Shown here piece after piece: positions 1 to 10,729 of a stretch of 64,000 bases of DNA. The notes under the pieces were generated by a model. That model saw nothing but the letters and a program-made list of their open reading frames with translations. It was not told where the DNA came from and ran no database searches. Source of the DNA: Polytrichum commune (taxonomy: Eukaryota > Streptophyta > Polytrichopsida > Polytrichales > Polytrichaceae). Each line of letters starts with the position of its first letter. Positions within the stretch are counted from its first letter, which is position 1. Made by a program: the position numbers and the translations under genes. The DNA is taken from contig OX485804.1 of the NCBI GenBank assembly GCA_950295325.1, forward strand, positions 52,006,429 through 52,070,428. The letters run 5' to 3'.

Positions 1-327
1 GCTGTTAATAGCTTGGAAGTTGGGACTTACCACTTCACACGGGGTCCCAAGTCCTAAGTCCCAAGTCCTAAGTCCCAAGTATGACATGGATGCCTACATG
101 GCGACACTTTTTGGAAGTGAAACTCAGGACTTGTGTTGAGAGTTGGGTCGAGCAAAAAGCTAGACCTAACTCTCAACACAAGTCCCGTGAATGTTTTTTT
201 GCATAAAATAATCAAGATCCATGTTAAATGATAATTAACCATATTTTAATGGTTTCTTAAAGGTCAAAAGTTGGGATGTTGCCTCCATGTTGGCACTTGG
301 GACTTGGCACCCCATGTGAACTGGCCC
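1..327. mobile_element. Tourist-like MITE, right part (left end outside window)
   Basis: The right terminus reads as the reverse of GGGCCAGTTCACATGGGG and is followed by TAA at 328-330, the TWA target typical of PIF/Harbinger MITEs. The interior (tandem AAGTCCTAAGTCCC units, ACACTTTTTGG, ACTCTCAACAC) matches the complete copy at 897-1388. It has no coding capacity. Confidence 0.65.
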
Positions 328-896
328 TAAGAAGCTCATTTGAAGATGTTGGGTTTTAAGCTTATGTCACCAAATATATGATACTTACATGTAGTCAATT
401 GTATTATATGTGTTTGAAGTCTAGATACGTGTTTAAGTATAGAATTATTACAAGTATTGAACAACACAAAAGTACATCACACTACATTAACTTCATAGCA
501 AATGTTACTTCTATATTATTCATATGGTTTCTTGTTTCTTGTTTTTTAAATAATTGCATGTATCTTATATGTGAATAACTCATTTAACAATACAAGATGT
601 GAAGTTTGCACAAGAATACAAAGTACACATGAATACATGTATTTTGGATTTATAATACAAGTTGTTGACAACCTCGGATTCAGTAAATAGAATCTACATG
701 ATTGTTGTGGTTGCAAGCTCCATTGAAATCGAAGTATAACAAAGTGTTGGTTATTGATATAATTATAGTATTCAATGATCTCGTATGGACATTGTCAAAT
801 ACTAGAACTGCGATACTCTTAGTGCACCAAATTCCTAACTTCTAGCATTATATAGATGACCATAGTTTCTTGAGGTTCATTAAGCGACCCATGGTA
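328..896. other. AT-rich spacer, no feature seen
   Basis: No coding exon, repeat pair or RNA gene was recognised between the two Tourist-like MITEs. Confidence 0.5.
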
Positions 897-1388
897 GGGC
901 TAGTTCACACGGGATCCCAAGTCCTAAGTCACTTGAGGTCAATCCGTGCAATCTTAGCTGTTGAGAGCATGGAAGTTGGGACTTCACTTCACATGGAGTC
1001 CCAAGTCCCAAGTCCCAAGTCCTAAGTCGGTTGAGGTCAATCCGTGCAATCTTAGCCGTTGAGAGCATGGATTTTGGGACTTGCCATTTCACAAGTCGTG
1101 TCAAGTCACAAGTCCCAAATTGACATGACATGAATGACCACATGACAACACTTTTTGGAGGTGATTCTCGGGACTTGTGTTGAGCGTTGGGTCTAGCTTT
1201 TTGCTTGACCCAACTCTCAACATGAGTTCTTTATTTATTTTTTGCATAAAATAATCAAGATCCAGCTTTGATGACAATTAACCATATTTTAATGGTTTCT
1301 TGAGGCTTAAAGTTGGGACTTTGCATCCGTGTTGGGACTTGCTAACATGAGTGGGACTTGGGACTTAGGACCCCATGTGAACCGGCCC
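897..1388. mobile_element. Tourist-like MITE, complete
   Basis: The 492-bp element starts GGGCTAGTTCACACGGG and ends with the inverted form CATGTGAACCGGCCC. It is flanked by GTA on the left and TTA on the right, an imperfect TWA target duplication. The left subterminal region is amplified: the block with GTTGAGAGCATGG and the TTCACATGG-type terminus occurs more than once. PIF/Harbinger assignment is from the termini and TWA flank; there is no transposase. Confidence 0.7.
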
Positions 1389-3070
1389 TTAGGGTTGGGT
1401 GGGGTAGGAAGGCATACTAGCTAGGCAGAACGTGCAATGAGTGTGTGCAATGGAGGCCCCACATTACTTGCAAGGTGGTCATAGTCTCCATAACCATACG
1501 CATTGTTAATGCTTTCAATATGCCCTAGCTTTCTCCACACTATATAAGTCAACTTCGAGAAATTCCCCAAATTGAAGTTTTCTAGGGGTATTCCTACTAG
1601 GTAGTCACGAGCATCAAGTTTGGTTCCAAAATAGGGATTGAGTCCAAAGAATACATGTGAGGTATCCACATACATTGCACTTCTTTTTACACATAGCATT
1701 TGGTTCCAAAGCCAAAAACAAGATTCTCTTTACATGGAGACCAAGGTTTTCCAATTTAAAGGTTGGTTGTAGTATACGTTAATCAATGTCTTTGTAGACT
1801 TTCAATGTTGGGTCCAAACTCCCTTGCTCATGGCTCCTTTTGCAAAGCGGATATTCATCGGATGTTCCCCAAACACATCCATGTGATTATTGTACATACT
1901 CACTTACTCAACCCTTAAACTTTAAGGTTCTAAGGGGCTCAAGGTTCTAAGGACCTACATACACAATTTCTACAAGTCGTCACCAAAACATGTGATCACA
2001 TTTCCTATACTCACGAGCTTAAAATTAGATTCAATACAATATTTTATGTCAAGGAGGAAATCATAATTCAAACATATGTGGCTTTGATGATCGATGTATT
2101 ATGTAATTGTGTTCATCCAAGGCCGCCTAATTTGTGCATTGAGTATTAATTTTCAATTGCAATGTATTCAACCACTTTGAAAGTGCACATGATGAACAAG
2201 TTGATTTTGAGTGAAATTGTTTTAAACACGATGAGCTTAAAAACAAAAGTATATCTCTTGAATGCATGTTATTGTTGTAAAACCTCTTTCATATGCTCGT
2301 GCATTAAGGGTGGGGAGTAAATCCTTTCATCAACTACATTGCGATGGGTTGAGGCTCAAACCTAAAAGACTTATCCACCGAGCTCATGTTCAAGATTAAC
2401 CATCTTCACAAATCAAAAGAATTAAGAAGAAGAAGAAGAAGAACTTCGGTCTCCAAGGAGGGACCTAAGTGAATAAAGTATATGTTTGTAAAACATTTGT
2501 AGCCATGCCCAAGGGCAGTGACATTAGATGTAAAACTACTTCACCCTCTATAACGAGTACACACTATGTGATTACCGGCAACCGTACAAATATTCAATAT
2601 AGATGTGTGTGATGATCTACAATGAGTTGGGAGGTCTGCAACAAATTGTTAAAAATTCTAGTTGTCTTTTATGCATAGGTATAGAATGTGCAAATTGTGT
2701 AGCAATTGTGTTAATCTATTTGATTTGTTTTTCTTTAAAAAAAGATGTAAAATATACAAACAACTCTACTTATTTGTACGGCCACACTTTTGACGTTCAT
2801 TTCAATCCTCGTGCATGGGTTTGGCTTGGTTTCTCTTGATCCTAAACTTGAATCCAATCATGGCACTCTTTTCTTTTTGGTCAAATGCACTCCAACTTCC
2901 ACATTATTACTAAATAGTCCGCAATATCACTACTTTAATTATAATAGCATGTGATTTATGATCTCAATTCTGACAAGATTTTGATCCACTTTTGGCATAA
3001 GAGGGGGGGGGGGTCATTGCATGATTATACCAAGTCCTTCATAACAAGAAGCTCCTCCCACGCACATATG
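1389..3070. other. AT-rich spacer with an 11-G run
   Basis: No gene was recognised. A homopolymer of 11 G lies at 3003-3013, and an AGA/GAA-rich run near 2426-2445. Confidence 0.5.
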
Positions 3071-3710
3071 CAGTAATATCCCGCTTAAGTATGCACTTTG
3101 AACTGGAGCCTTTGGTGCGCACTTAATTGGTAGGTGCGTACTTTACTCATATCACTTTCTAGACCCTCTGAATGGCAACAGGAAACGGATAAAACTTGAA
3201 GCAACATGTTTGACCAAAGCCCAACGATGTGAAATCATTGCAAAGTTGAGCAAGTTGAATGCGCCAAGCAAGCGGGCGATAAGGCGGGAGTATGAAATCA
3301 ATGAAGGTGCTATAAGGAAAGCTATGGAAACGATGCGAATTGAAAAAGAACCACCTATCGATGACGAAATCCAGCCTACCAAGACATTTGTTGAAACTGA
3401 AAGTGCTACCGACTTCAAAGGCTTTGAAGCTCTATCGTCATTGACATTGACGACCAGTTACTTTGCTCCGATGTTCAAATGGAAGTTGGGCAAATGTATG
3501 ATGGACCGTGACGATCGTTTGAGACGTTTCAGCGAAACGTTAACAAATTGATAATGAATGCCAAGCGTAAAAAAATCATGCATTCACGGCAAACGACTTC
3601 GCATGACATGTTCAAACAATAAAATATGAAACCTAATTTTTGTCAAAAAAATTGTGCACTTAACCAAGATGTGTACTTAAACGAGTGCATACTTAAGCGG
3701 GAGATTACTG
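3071..3710. mobile_element. pogo/Tigger-like DNA transposon, non-autonomous
   Basis: Inverted termini CAGTAATATCCCGCTTAAGT (3071) and the reverse of CAGTAATCTCCCGCTTAAGT (ending 3710) extend about 26 bp with one mismatch. TATG flanks both ends; Tc1/mariner-pogo elements normally duplicate TA, so the two further matching bases may be chance. The 640-bp element keeps a reading frame resembling the N-terminal helix-turn-helix of CENP-B/pogo transposases and lacks the catalytic core. Confidence 0.7.
3186..3551 (+). pseudogene. pogo-type transposase N-terminal HTH remnant
   Basis: The open frame includes LTKAQRCEIIAKLSK, then a helix with REYEINEGAIRKAM, which is the layout of the psq-like helix-turn-helix of pogo/CENP-B transposases. 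No ATG opens this frame; the nearby ATG at 3206 is out of frame. The DDE catalytic domain is absent and the frame ends just before the right terminus. It is a fragment inside the 3071-3710 element and may be a remnant DNA-binding domain. The family call rests on pattern only. Confidence 0.5.
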
Positions 3711-4029
3711 TATGTGTGTACATATTTGTTTGTGTGTGTTTATGTGTGAGTGAGAGAGACCAAATTTAAGAATCAATTGCTGAGTAAAAAAACAGTACAA
3801 TCATCGAGGGAGGGACCCTTGGGGATCAAATAATGATGTCGGATCTAGTTTTCAAGTAACCACAAGGTTGCTCATTCAAGCAATCAACTATGTAAAACAC
3901 TCAATTGACGTCAACAACATTTGAAGTACTCAAACCTAAAAGACCTTGGAAGCTTTCTCTAGTGCCTCCTAGGTCTTATGCCACTCAATCCTACTATTGT
4001 CAACCTCGCAAATGACTTGATGAAGCTTG

Positions 4030-4480
4030 GGGATTGACCACGAGATGTTGTTGAGCATAAGCTTGTTCCGGTGGCGAAAAATAATCCAAGGGATGGAACT
4101 CCAAATCTACAACCACATTGTGTTCCTCGAATGAAGATCCTTGCTTGAGCTCCTATAGAAAAGAGAATTGATTAAGGTAAAAACACCGACATGGGTTGTG
4201 ATTGTAAGGCTTGGAGAACATTTGCCAAATAATGTTGACCCTAGAGTTTCAAGTATGTTGTGTGATAGAATACTTGAAAACAAATGAACCATGTGAGGGC
4301 TCAACCACCCTACTGATAGCAACCATGTTGATCCTCTTGAAATTCTTCTTCACCAATCATTGAAATTTTGTTTGATGACCCACCACATGAAAGCAACCTC
4401 CATCTGAAACTTGCTTTTGTGCCACACTGTACTCCATTCAGGCAAAAAGTTTGCAAGGAACACATGTTGTCATTTTTTAG
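4030..4480 (-). pseudogene. possible non-LTR retroelement tail remnant
   Basis: Minus-strand frames, interrupted by stops and shifts, give tryptophan-rich pieces such as KFQMEVAFMWWVIKQNF and IPWIIFRHRNKLMLNN. They recall the zinc-binding tail that follows reverse transcriptase in plant LINEs. No diagnostic Cys/His set is intact, so this is a weak call. Confidence 0.2.
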
Positions 4481-5824
4481 CAATTGATATATAAAGCTCG
4501 TTGTGCTTGCTCAACCAACTCTAAGTTTGCTTGGCCATGTACTCTAGGAACATGGTGTTCCCTAACCAATGCCATTGCGTTGGGTCAAATGCCATAATTT
4601 TTGGTTATCCATCACCTACCGAGCGCACTCCATGGAGTGAGGGGGGGGGGGGATGCCTCTTATAGGTTTGTTGTTAATTTTATCCTCGACAAACTAATTT
4701 GATATTTTTGACCCCCAATTTACATGTTGATTTGACTTAAAATAATAGTCCCCGAGCTCTACATAGTAATCAATGCTTTTTACTCCCCTTGATAGGTGCT
4801 ACCAAACATCACCCAAGGCCATGTTGGCAAATTAACCGTAATAGATATGAAAGAAAGTCTTAAGGCTTTGTTCTATGTGTTGTTGAAGTCAGTGAAAACC
4901 ACTAGATGATACATTTGGAATCCCCTCTAGATGGAAGCGTGCATTAATTTTTTCCATAAATCGGTTCCAACATGTACACTCGTATGTGATGGTTCCCTCT
5001 CACCCTAGTGTATGGTATGTTATGTTTTATGGGTGAATTATGAAGTAGTTTGGAACCCATTGACCCTTAAAACACCAATACACTTTCTAGAAGATATTGG
5101 ACGAACCTCTCGAAATATAAAGTGATTTTATGATTAACATAATCTACCACAAGAACTTGACTGCCTCTCTATTCCGGAACCTAGAAATTGATTTTCCTTT
5201 CATAACATTACTCAACTGCATGGTTGAGTCCAGTTCCTATATATAGCATGGGACATGGGGCTCCATTGTCTTACCTTCATGCAAGAAACTTAGGTAATAA
5301 GAAGGAATTGTTGCCAATATCAATAATGGATAGTGCCAATATCAATAACATGAATATTAGTGTATAATGTTGCTATGCATACTATTTTCAGTGAACATTG
5401 TCGAGATGAACAATGCTTCCTATGGATAGTGTGGAGAATATAACTCTACCCAAACGCTAGATGTTAGCATGAGTGCATGCAATGTGAAATTAGTTGAGAA
5501 TGTGCACCATGTTGTCCACATGTTGTTGCTATGTACTAATTGCAATTGAGGTTTTGTCCACATAATGACTAGAAAATTGTTGATGAGTTGACCCGCAAAC
5601 GTAAACACCTTGCAAGGACTTGACACTGATAGTTGCTTTGCAACAACAACAAACATGTAGAGTGCAAGTTGGCAACCTTGTCAAACTTTTTAACATATTT
5701 GGAAATATTTGGTAGCTTGGTTGTTGACATAACATTATTCAACACTTGGGTTGTGTTGTTTCGGCTAGGTTGGTTGTAATTTGGGTTCTCTTTGCAATTC
5801 ATTTTTTTAATTTGTGCCAAAAAA

Positions 5825-5967
5825 ACATAATTCATATCCATAACAATGTTATGTGGGACTGAATATATTTCACAAAATATTCCCCATACTCAATATGAAT
5901 ATGGAGAATATTATGTGGATTATTGTCAGTCCCACATAACACTGTTATGGATTTGAATATTATTATG
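5825..5967. repeat. Foldback element with ~63-bp arms
   Basis: The arm at 5825-5887 pairs imperfectly with 5900-5967; both contain CCATAACA-TGTTATGTGGGACTGA in opposite orientation around a short AT loop. It is a likely MITE or foldback without coding capacity. Confidence 0.6.
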
Positions 5968-6762
5968 AATGCCCACCATGGCCACTTTCAATATGACCAC
6001 TGCACACTCGGTCAGATTATTGAGAGGTGAATATAGTTTCATTTGGATGAAAGCTTCTCAAATCCAAGTGTCAAACTCATGAATAGTAAGTCTTTTGAGA
6101 TTTCAACTTGACTTCCAACAAAAGGGGCCTTACCGGCACTTTGTACCAAAGCATGAGGACCTATGATCATCAATTTCTAGAATCTTATATTGACGGAAAA
6201 TATTGCGACCGTCCCACTTACAATGTATGCTAAAGCTTGAGGACCCGAGGAAGTTTGAATATATGTAAAACCTAAATGGAAACCTACGTGGCATGTAGTG
6301 GACGATGTTTGATAATTTACCATATCTTGCGTCACCCCCGCCCAACGATTTAGACCACCTCAAAGATTGGGGGACCATGACACTTCAAAATATGAGAATC
6401 CTTTATTCATTAACTTATTGTGTAGTAAGCATATCCACATGAAGAAGAAAGTGGTGACATAGCATTCAATTGAAAGCCCGTTCACATATGTCTTTCCACT
6501 ACACTTGTTAGTCCACAACCACACAAGATCCTAATCTAGTTGTCCATGGTATGACGTTTGGATGAGTTTCAAGGCCCCTCATAATTTCATAGTCACAACT
6601 ATAACCAATCGCTCACCCAAGATTAGAAGGGTCACTAACAAAACTCCTCACACTTTTTCATCCAAAAAAGACGTCATCATCCATTGTTAATATATTATAT
6701 CCATGAGCTAATAAATCACGATTGAGTAGGTGGATAACTCTTCGCTCCCACAACTTGTCATC

Positions 6763-8283
6763 CACGCCATAAATTTGACACCCTAGCCAAATTTCCAGGG
6801 GACACCCTGTCCCAAATTTTGGGTGTCCCAAGGACACCCTGCTCCAATTTTTGGGTGTCCTCATAAATTTCTCTTAAATTTTTTTTTGTCAAAATAGGTA
6901 CAATTTTGAAAAATATATAATATCATTTCAAAATTTCAATTAAAAATAAAAAAAATCACTACATATCATAACTTGCAATGCAAATCAAACCTACAAGCGG
7001 CGGCCTTTCATAGCACACCACTTTACCCATACTTGTTCAAAGTCAATGGCCTCTATGGGGATTTTTGCCATTGCAACTCTCATTTGTGCTTCCAAAGTCT
7101 CTAATACCAAACTACACCGTAAAGTAGATTTAATATGATTTTGAGTAGAAAATCCTCTCTCACAAGAAGCTGTACTAGCAGGAATTACAAGAACAACTTG
7201 CCACAACTTTGTCATATGAGGATATCTTCCAACATAGTCCAAATTGGAAGAATAAACCATCCAAGCTTGGTGCATTTTAAGACCACCACATGAAATATGA
7301 AGTGTATCCAAAAAACCTCGAAGCTCTGATTTTAAACCACGCTCATCAAAAAGATTCCCTCCATTAGTGCAGAAGTGGTCAATGAAACTCTGAAGCCATA
7401 AATGAGCATTTCGATGAAGAAGTGTCAAGTCTGTTGAAAAACAGACAGGGCTAAATAGCTTAGCTGCATTGAAGAGCTTCAAATTAGGAAATCGTTGCTG
7501 CAATGATTCTATCACCTTAACCACATAGGCCTGTGCAATTAAGTCAGACTTGCAAAGAAAGAATGGACAAGGAATACTAAGCTCGAAAGTCTGGATCTAT
7601 CACCCACCGTCAGAATATCAACAGATATGTAGAAGCATGTGATTCAAAGGGAATTGTTCAAAACAGTTTTGGTTGAAAAGCAAGAAAAAATCACATTGGT
7701 TGGAAGCAAGAAAATACTCATATTGAGTGGAGGATGTGGAGGCACCACGGTGATAGAAACATTTGCCTCGCCATGTTCCTAGTTAGTCTCGCTCTCCATT
7801 CACCGTCCTAGGTCCCGGTTACAAAGGAAATTGCAAGAGCAAAGTTGAACTTAAGTATGTGAGTGAGTGTAGGAAGTTCTCCTACTGTTATGGGTTATGT
7901 TTTCCGGATACTTGAGCTGCACTTTATAGTACTCAAGTAATACATGTCATTTCAATTTCTAGTGTGTCAATTGACGTGTGATTTTTTTCTTCACAAGTCA
8001 CAGTACGTGTCAATTTCTAGAATGTGCGTGTCAATTGACGTGCATTTTTTTTTTGTGCAAGTTTTTGCGTGTCAAAAAAGAAAAACTTGCAAAAACTTTG
8101 TCAAAACATATACGCTGATAGGCCCTACAAGTACAGGGGACACCCTGAATTTTTTTTGGGTGTAAAAAGGACACCCTTGTAGGATTTTTGGGTGTCCTCG
8201 GGGACACCTTGTTTGAGATTTGGGTGTCTTAGGACACTCTAGGAAGCAAAATACACCCGCCAGGGTTTCAATTTTATGCCCTG
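6763..8283 (-). mobile_element. hAT transposon, internally deleted
   Basis: TTGTCATC flanks the element at 6755-6762 and 8284-8291, a perfect 8-bp target duplication as hAT elements make. The ends are CACGCCATAAATTTGACACC and, inverted, CAGGGCATAAAATTGAAACC, about 26 bp with a few mismatches. Subterminal GGACACCC/GGGTGTCC motifs repeat inside both ends (about 6795-6860 and 8135-8235), as in many hATs. At 1521 bp it is too short for a full transposase and keeps only the C-terminal region. The intact target duplication suggests fairly recent insertion about 490 bp upstream of the IPMS start codon. Confidence 0.85.
6991..7524 (-). pseudogene. hAT transposase C-terminal dimerisation fragment
   Basis: The 177-codon frame contains YPHMTKLWQVVLVIPASTAS followed by CERGFSTQNHIKSTLR. 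This is the hydrophobic dimerisation block (PASTA-CER-FS motif) at the C-terminus of hAT transposases of the ZNF862/KIAA1586-like type. The BED finger and catalytic core expected upstream are missing, so the protein cannot be a complete transposase. It lies wholly within the 6763-8283 element, reading opposite to the downstream IPMS gene. Confidence 0.75.
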
Positions 8284-8770
8284 TTGTCATCTACTATCTT
8301 CTCGTTGGTTATCTAGTCCATAGTGTAAAATGGCCCTTATTACACCAATAAACAAAGCAACTTTGATTTAGTGTCATTAAGAGCTTCCCAAATTTTTGGG
8401 TGGTTAGAATAGCAATAACCCTTTATCAAGGCACTGGGTTTAACCCTTCATCAAGGCACTGGGTTTAACCCTTCATCAAGGGACCGGGTCGGTCATGGTA
8501 TAGGCAGGGTATAGACAGAGTCCCGGGTATAGGCGGGGTATAAGGGGGTGGCACTCATCCGCGGCAGAGCGCCATCAGCCTCATCTCTGCAACCGTAAAC
8601 CCTAAGTAACTTGCATTGGAATCCGGGCGGTGGACTTCGGAGACCGATTTCGGTCCTCGGATTCCACGGCCTTACGAGTGCAGTGTCTATTTAAGATTCT
8701 GTTAGAACATTCGTTGTGTGCAATTTGCTTTTGTCCTTGGATTGAAGGCATTGGTGAGATCGAGGGCGCA
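8284..8770 (+). promoter_or_regulatory. IPMS upstream region with 25-bp triplicate
   Basis: Three tandem 25-bp units with core TCAAGGCACTGGGTTT occupy 8417-8490; the last is degraded. GGTATAGGC/GGGTATA repeats follow at about 8500-8545. No clear TATA box could be singled out. The leader frame is open upstream of 8771 from a GTG at 8630, but no ATG precedes 8771 in that frame. Confidence 0.4.
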
Positions 8771-10729
8771 ATGGCGTGTGCTCAGGTGAAACCCTTTCAG
8801 TACACAGGGGTTAACTTCTGTAATGGAGGCGATCAGCAGAGGCGGCAGAACCGTACTGGGGATGTGGTGCAAAATGTTTCTCTGTGTCGGATTTCTCAAT
8901 CCACATCCTCCTCTGCCCTTTGCAAATCTTTCATTAACCCTGTCCAAGTTCGGAGGCAGTCGTTGGTTCAGTCTCAGAAGGGGGATGCTGCCAAGGGGTT
9001 TATGGTGCAGTGCAATGGTCAAGCGGTGAGGAAGAGGCCTCAGTACATTCCCAACCGAATTGATGACCCGAATTATGTGCGCATTTTTGACACAACGCTG
9101 CGGGATGGGGAGCAGTCACCGGGTGCAACTTTGACGAGTAAGGAGAAGCTAGACATTGCAAAACAGCTGGCAAGGCTAGGAGTGGACATCATCGAGGCTG
9201 GGTTTCCTATTGCCTCTCCGGATGACCTAATTGCTGTGAAATTGATTGCCACGGAGGTAGGTAATAATGTTGATGAGGATGGGTATGTGCCAGTGATATG
9301 TGGTCTGTCAAGGTGCAATAAGAAGGACATTGATGCAGCATGGGAGGCCGTGAAGCCTGCACTTCGACCTCGGATTCACACTTTTATTGCCACGAGTGAA
9401 GTTCACATGGTTCACAAGCTGAATAAAACGCAGGATGAGGTGGTCAAGATTGCATCTGAGATGGTGGCTTACGCACGCAGCCTGGGATGCCAAGATATCG
9501 AATTCAGTCCCGAAGATGCGGGCCGGTCTGATCTCAACTTCTTGTATAGAATTCTGGAGGCGGTGATCAAAGCGGGTGCCACAACTCTGAACATTCCAGA
9601 CACTGTTGGATATACATTGCCTAGTGAATTCGGTGCTCTGATTGCGAACTTGAAAGCCAACACTCCTGGAGCAGAAAATGTTATCTTCTCTACCCATTGC
9701 CAGAATGATTTGGGTCTCGCAACTGCGAATACGCTTGCTGGTGCTTATAATGGTGCCAGGCAAGTGGAGGTTACAATTAATGGGATCGGCGAGCGAGCCG
9801 GCAATGCATCCCTGGAGGAGGTTGTGATGGCGTTGAGATGTCGGGGTCAGGAGCAGATGGGGGGAATTTACACTGGTCTGACCACCAAGCACATTGCAGT
9901 TACGTCGCGCATGGTGGCAGAGTACACAGGCATGATGGTGCAACCTCACAAAGCTATTGTGGGAGCGAATGCGTTCGCACATGAGAGCGGGATTCATCAA
10001 GATGGGATGCTGAAGCACAAGGGTACGTATGAGATCATCTCCCCGGATGATATTGGTCTGATTCGCGCACCGACATCAGCAGGGATTGTGCTTGGGAAGC
10101 TCAGTGGGCGTCATGCCTTGAAGCAGAGGTTAATGGAGCTTGGATACGAGCGGGAGGGCCCCGAATTGGAAGGCGTGTTCAAGAGATTTAAGCTGCTGGC
10201 TGAGAAGAAAAAGAATATGACTGATGAAGACCTAGAGGCTCTGCTCTCTGATGAGATTTTCCAGCCTGAAACACATTGGTCTGTAGGTGAACTTCAAGTG
10301 ATGTGTGGAGCTATGGGTTTACCATCCATGGCAACAGTGAAACTTGTAGGTCCAGATGGTACCAATCACGTAGGAACTGCATTGGGAACAGGTCCAGTGG
10401 ATGCTGCGTACAAGGCTGTGGACAGTGTTGTGAAGGAGCCCGTGACTCTTTTAGAATACTCAATGAATGCTGTTACAGAAGGCATTGATGCAATTGCCCA
10501 AACAAGAGTTCAGATTAGGGCACACGATTCCCTCACACTTACACACGCCCAAACTGGGACGCAAGTCCCTCGGTCTTATAGTGGAACTGGTGCAGCTCAA
10601 GATATAGTGGTATCCAGTGTCCGTGCCTATGTAAGCGCCTTGAACAAAATGCTCACATTCAGAGGGGTGAAACGAGAACCTAAGACAGTCAAAAGTGCAG
10701 AAGAGCAGCCGGCAGTAGTTTCTCCTTAA
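8771..10729 (+). CDS. IPMS: 2-isopropylmalate synthase, plastid, intronless
   Basis: It condenses acetyl-CoA with 2-oxoisovalerate, the committed step of leucine synthesis. The protein has 652 residues, the usual plant size. Residues 1-90 are rich in Ser, Gln and Arg without resemblance to bacterial enzymes and fit a chloroplast transit peptide. The HMGL-like catalytic barrel begins near 103: [16 protein letters not shown] carries the catalytic Arg111-Asp112 pair, STHCQNDLG the metal-site region, and [13 protein letters not shown] the signature. A full C-terminal allosteric domain ends in AYVSALNKM, so this is IPMS rather than a feedback-free methylthioalkylmalate synthase. The start is the first in-frame ATG. 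No intron interrupts the frame, unlike the intron-rich genes of flowering plants and the other genes here. It has no operon-like partner. Confidence 0.95.
   Translation: MACAQVKPFQYTGVNFCNGGDQQRRQNRTGDVVQNVSLCRISQSTSSSALCKSFINPVQVRRQSLVQSQKGDAAKGFMVQCNGQAVRKRPQYIPNRIDDPNYVRIFDTTLRDGEQSPGATLTSKEKLDIAKQLARLGVDIIEAGFPIASPDDLIAVKLIATEVGNNVDEDGYVPVICGLSRCNKKDIDAAWEAVKPALRPRIHTFIATSEVHMVHKLNKTQDEVVKIASEMVAYARSLGCQDIEFSPEDAGRSDLNFLYRILEAVIKAGATTLNIPDTVGYTLPSEFGALIANLKANTPGAENVIFSTHCQNDLGLATANTLAGAYNGARQVEVTINGIGERAGNASLEEVVMALRCRGQEQMGGIYTGLTTKHIAVTSRMVAEYTGMMVQPHKAIVGANAFAHESGIHQDGMLKHKGTYEIISPDDIGLIRAPTSAGIVLGKLSGRHALKQRLMELGYEREGPELEGVFKRFKLLAEKKKNMTDEDLEALLSDEIFQPETHWSVGELQVMCGAMGLPSMATVKLVGPDGTNHVGTALGTGPVDAAYKAVDSVVKEPVTLLEYSMNAVTEGIDAIAQTRVQIRAHDSLTLTHAQTGTQVPRSYSGTGAAQDIVVSSVRAYVSALNKMLTFRGVKREPKTVKSAEEQPAVVSP

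Larger units (their letters stand above)
3711..6762. other. AT-rich spacer with decayed repeats
   Basis: No intact gene was seen. Apart from the retroelement-like stretch near 4.0-4.5 kb and the foldback at 5825-5967, only simple runs are visible, including a poly-G run near 4642. Confidence 0.5.

Noticed and set aside
880-1143. Frame with repeated TWDLGLGT
   Set aside because: Translation of AAGTCCCAAGTCC repeats inside Tourist-like MITEs, not a repeat protein.
8630-8770. 47-codon upstream extension of IPMS
   Set aside because: It begins at GTG with no in-frame ATG; ATG at 8771 gives a normal plant leader length.
9308-10018. 236-codon minus-strand frame
   Set aside because: Antisense shadow of IPMS; no family features.
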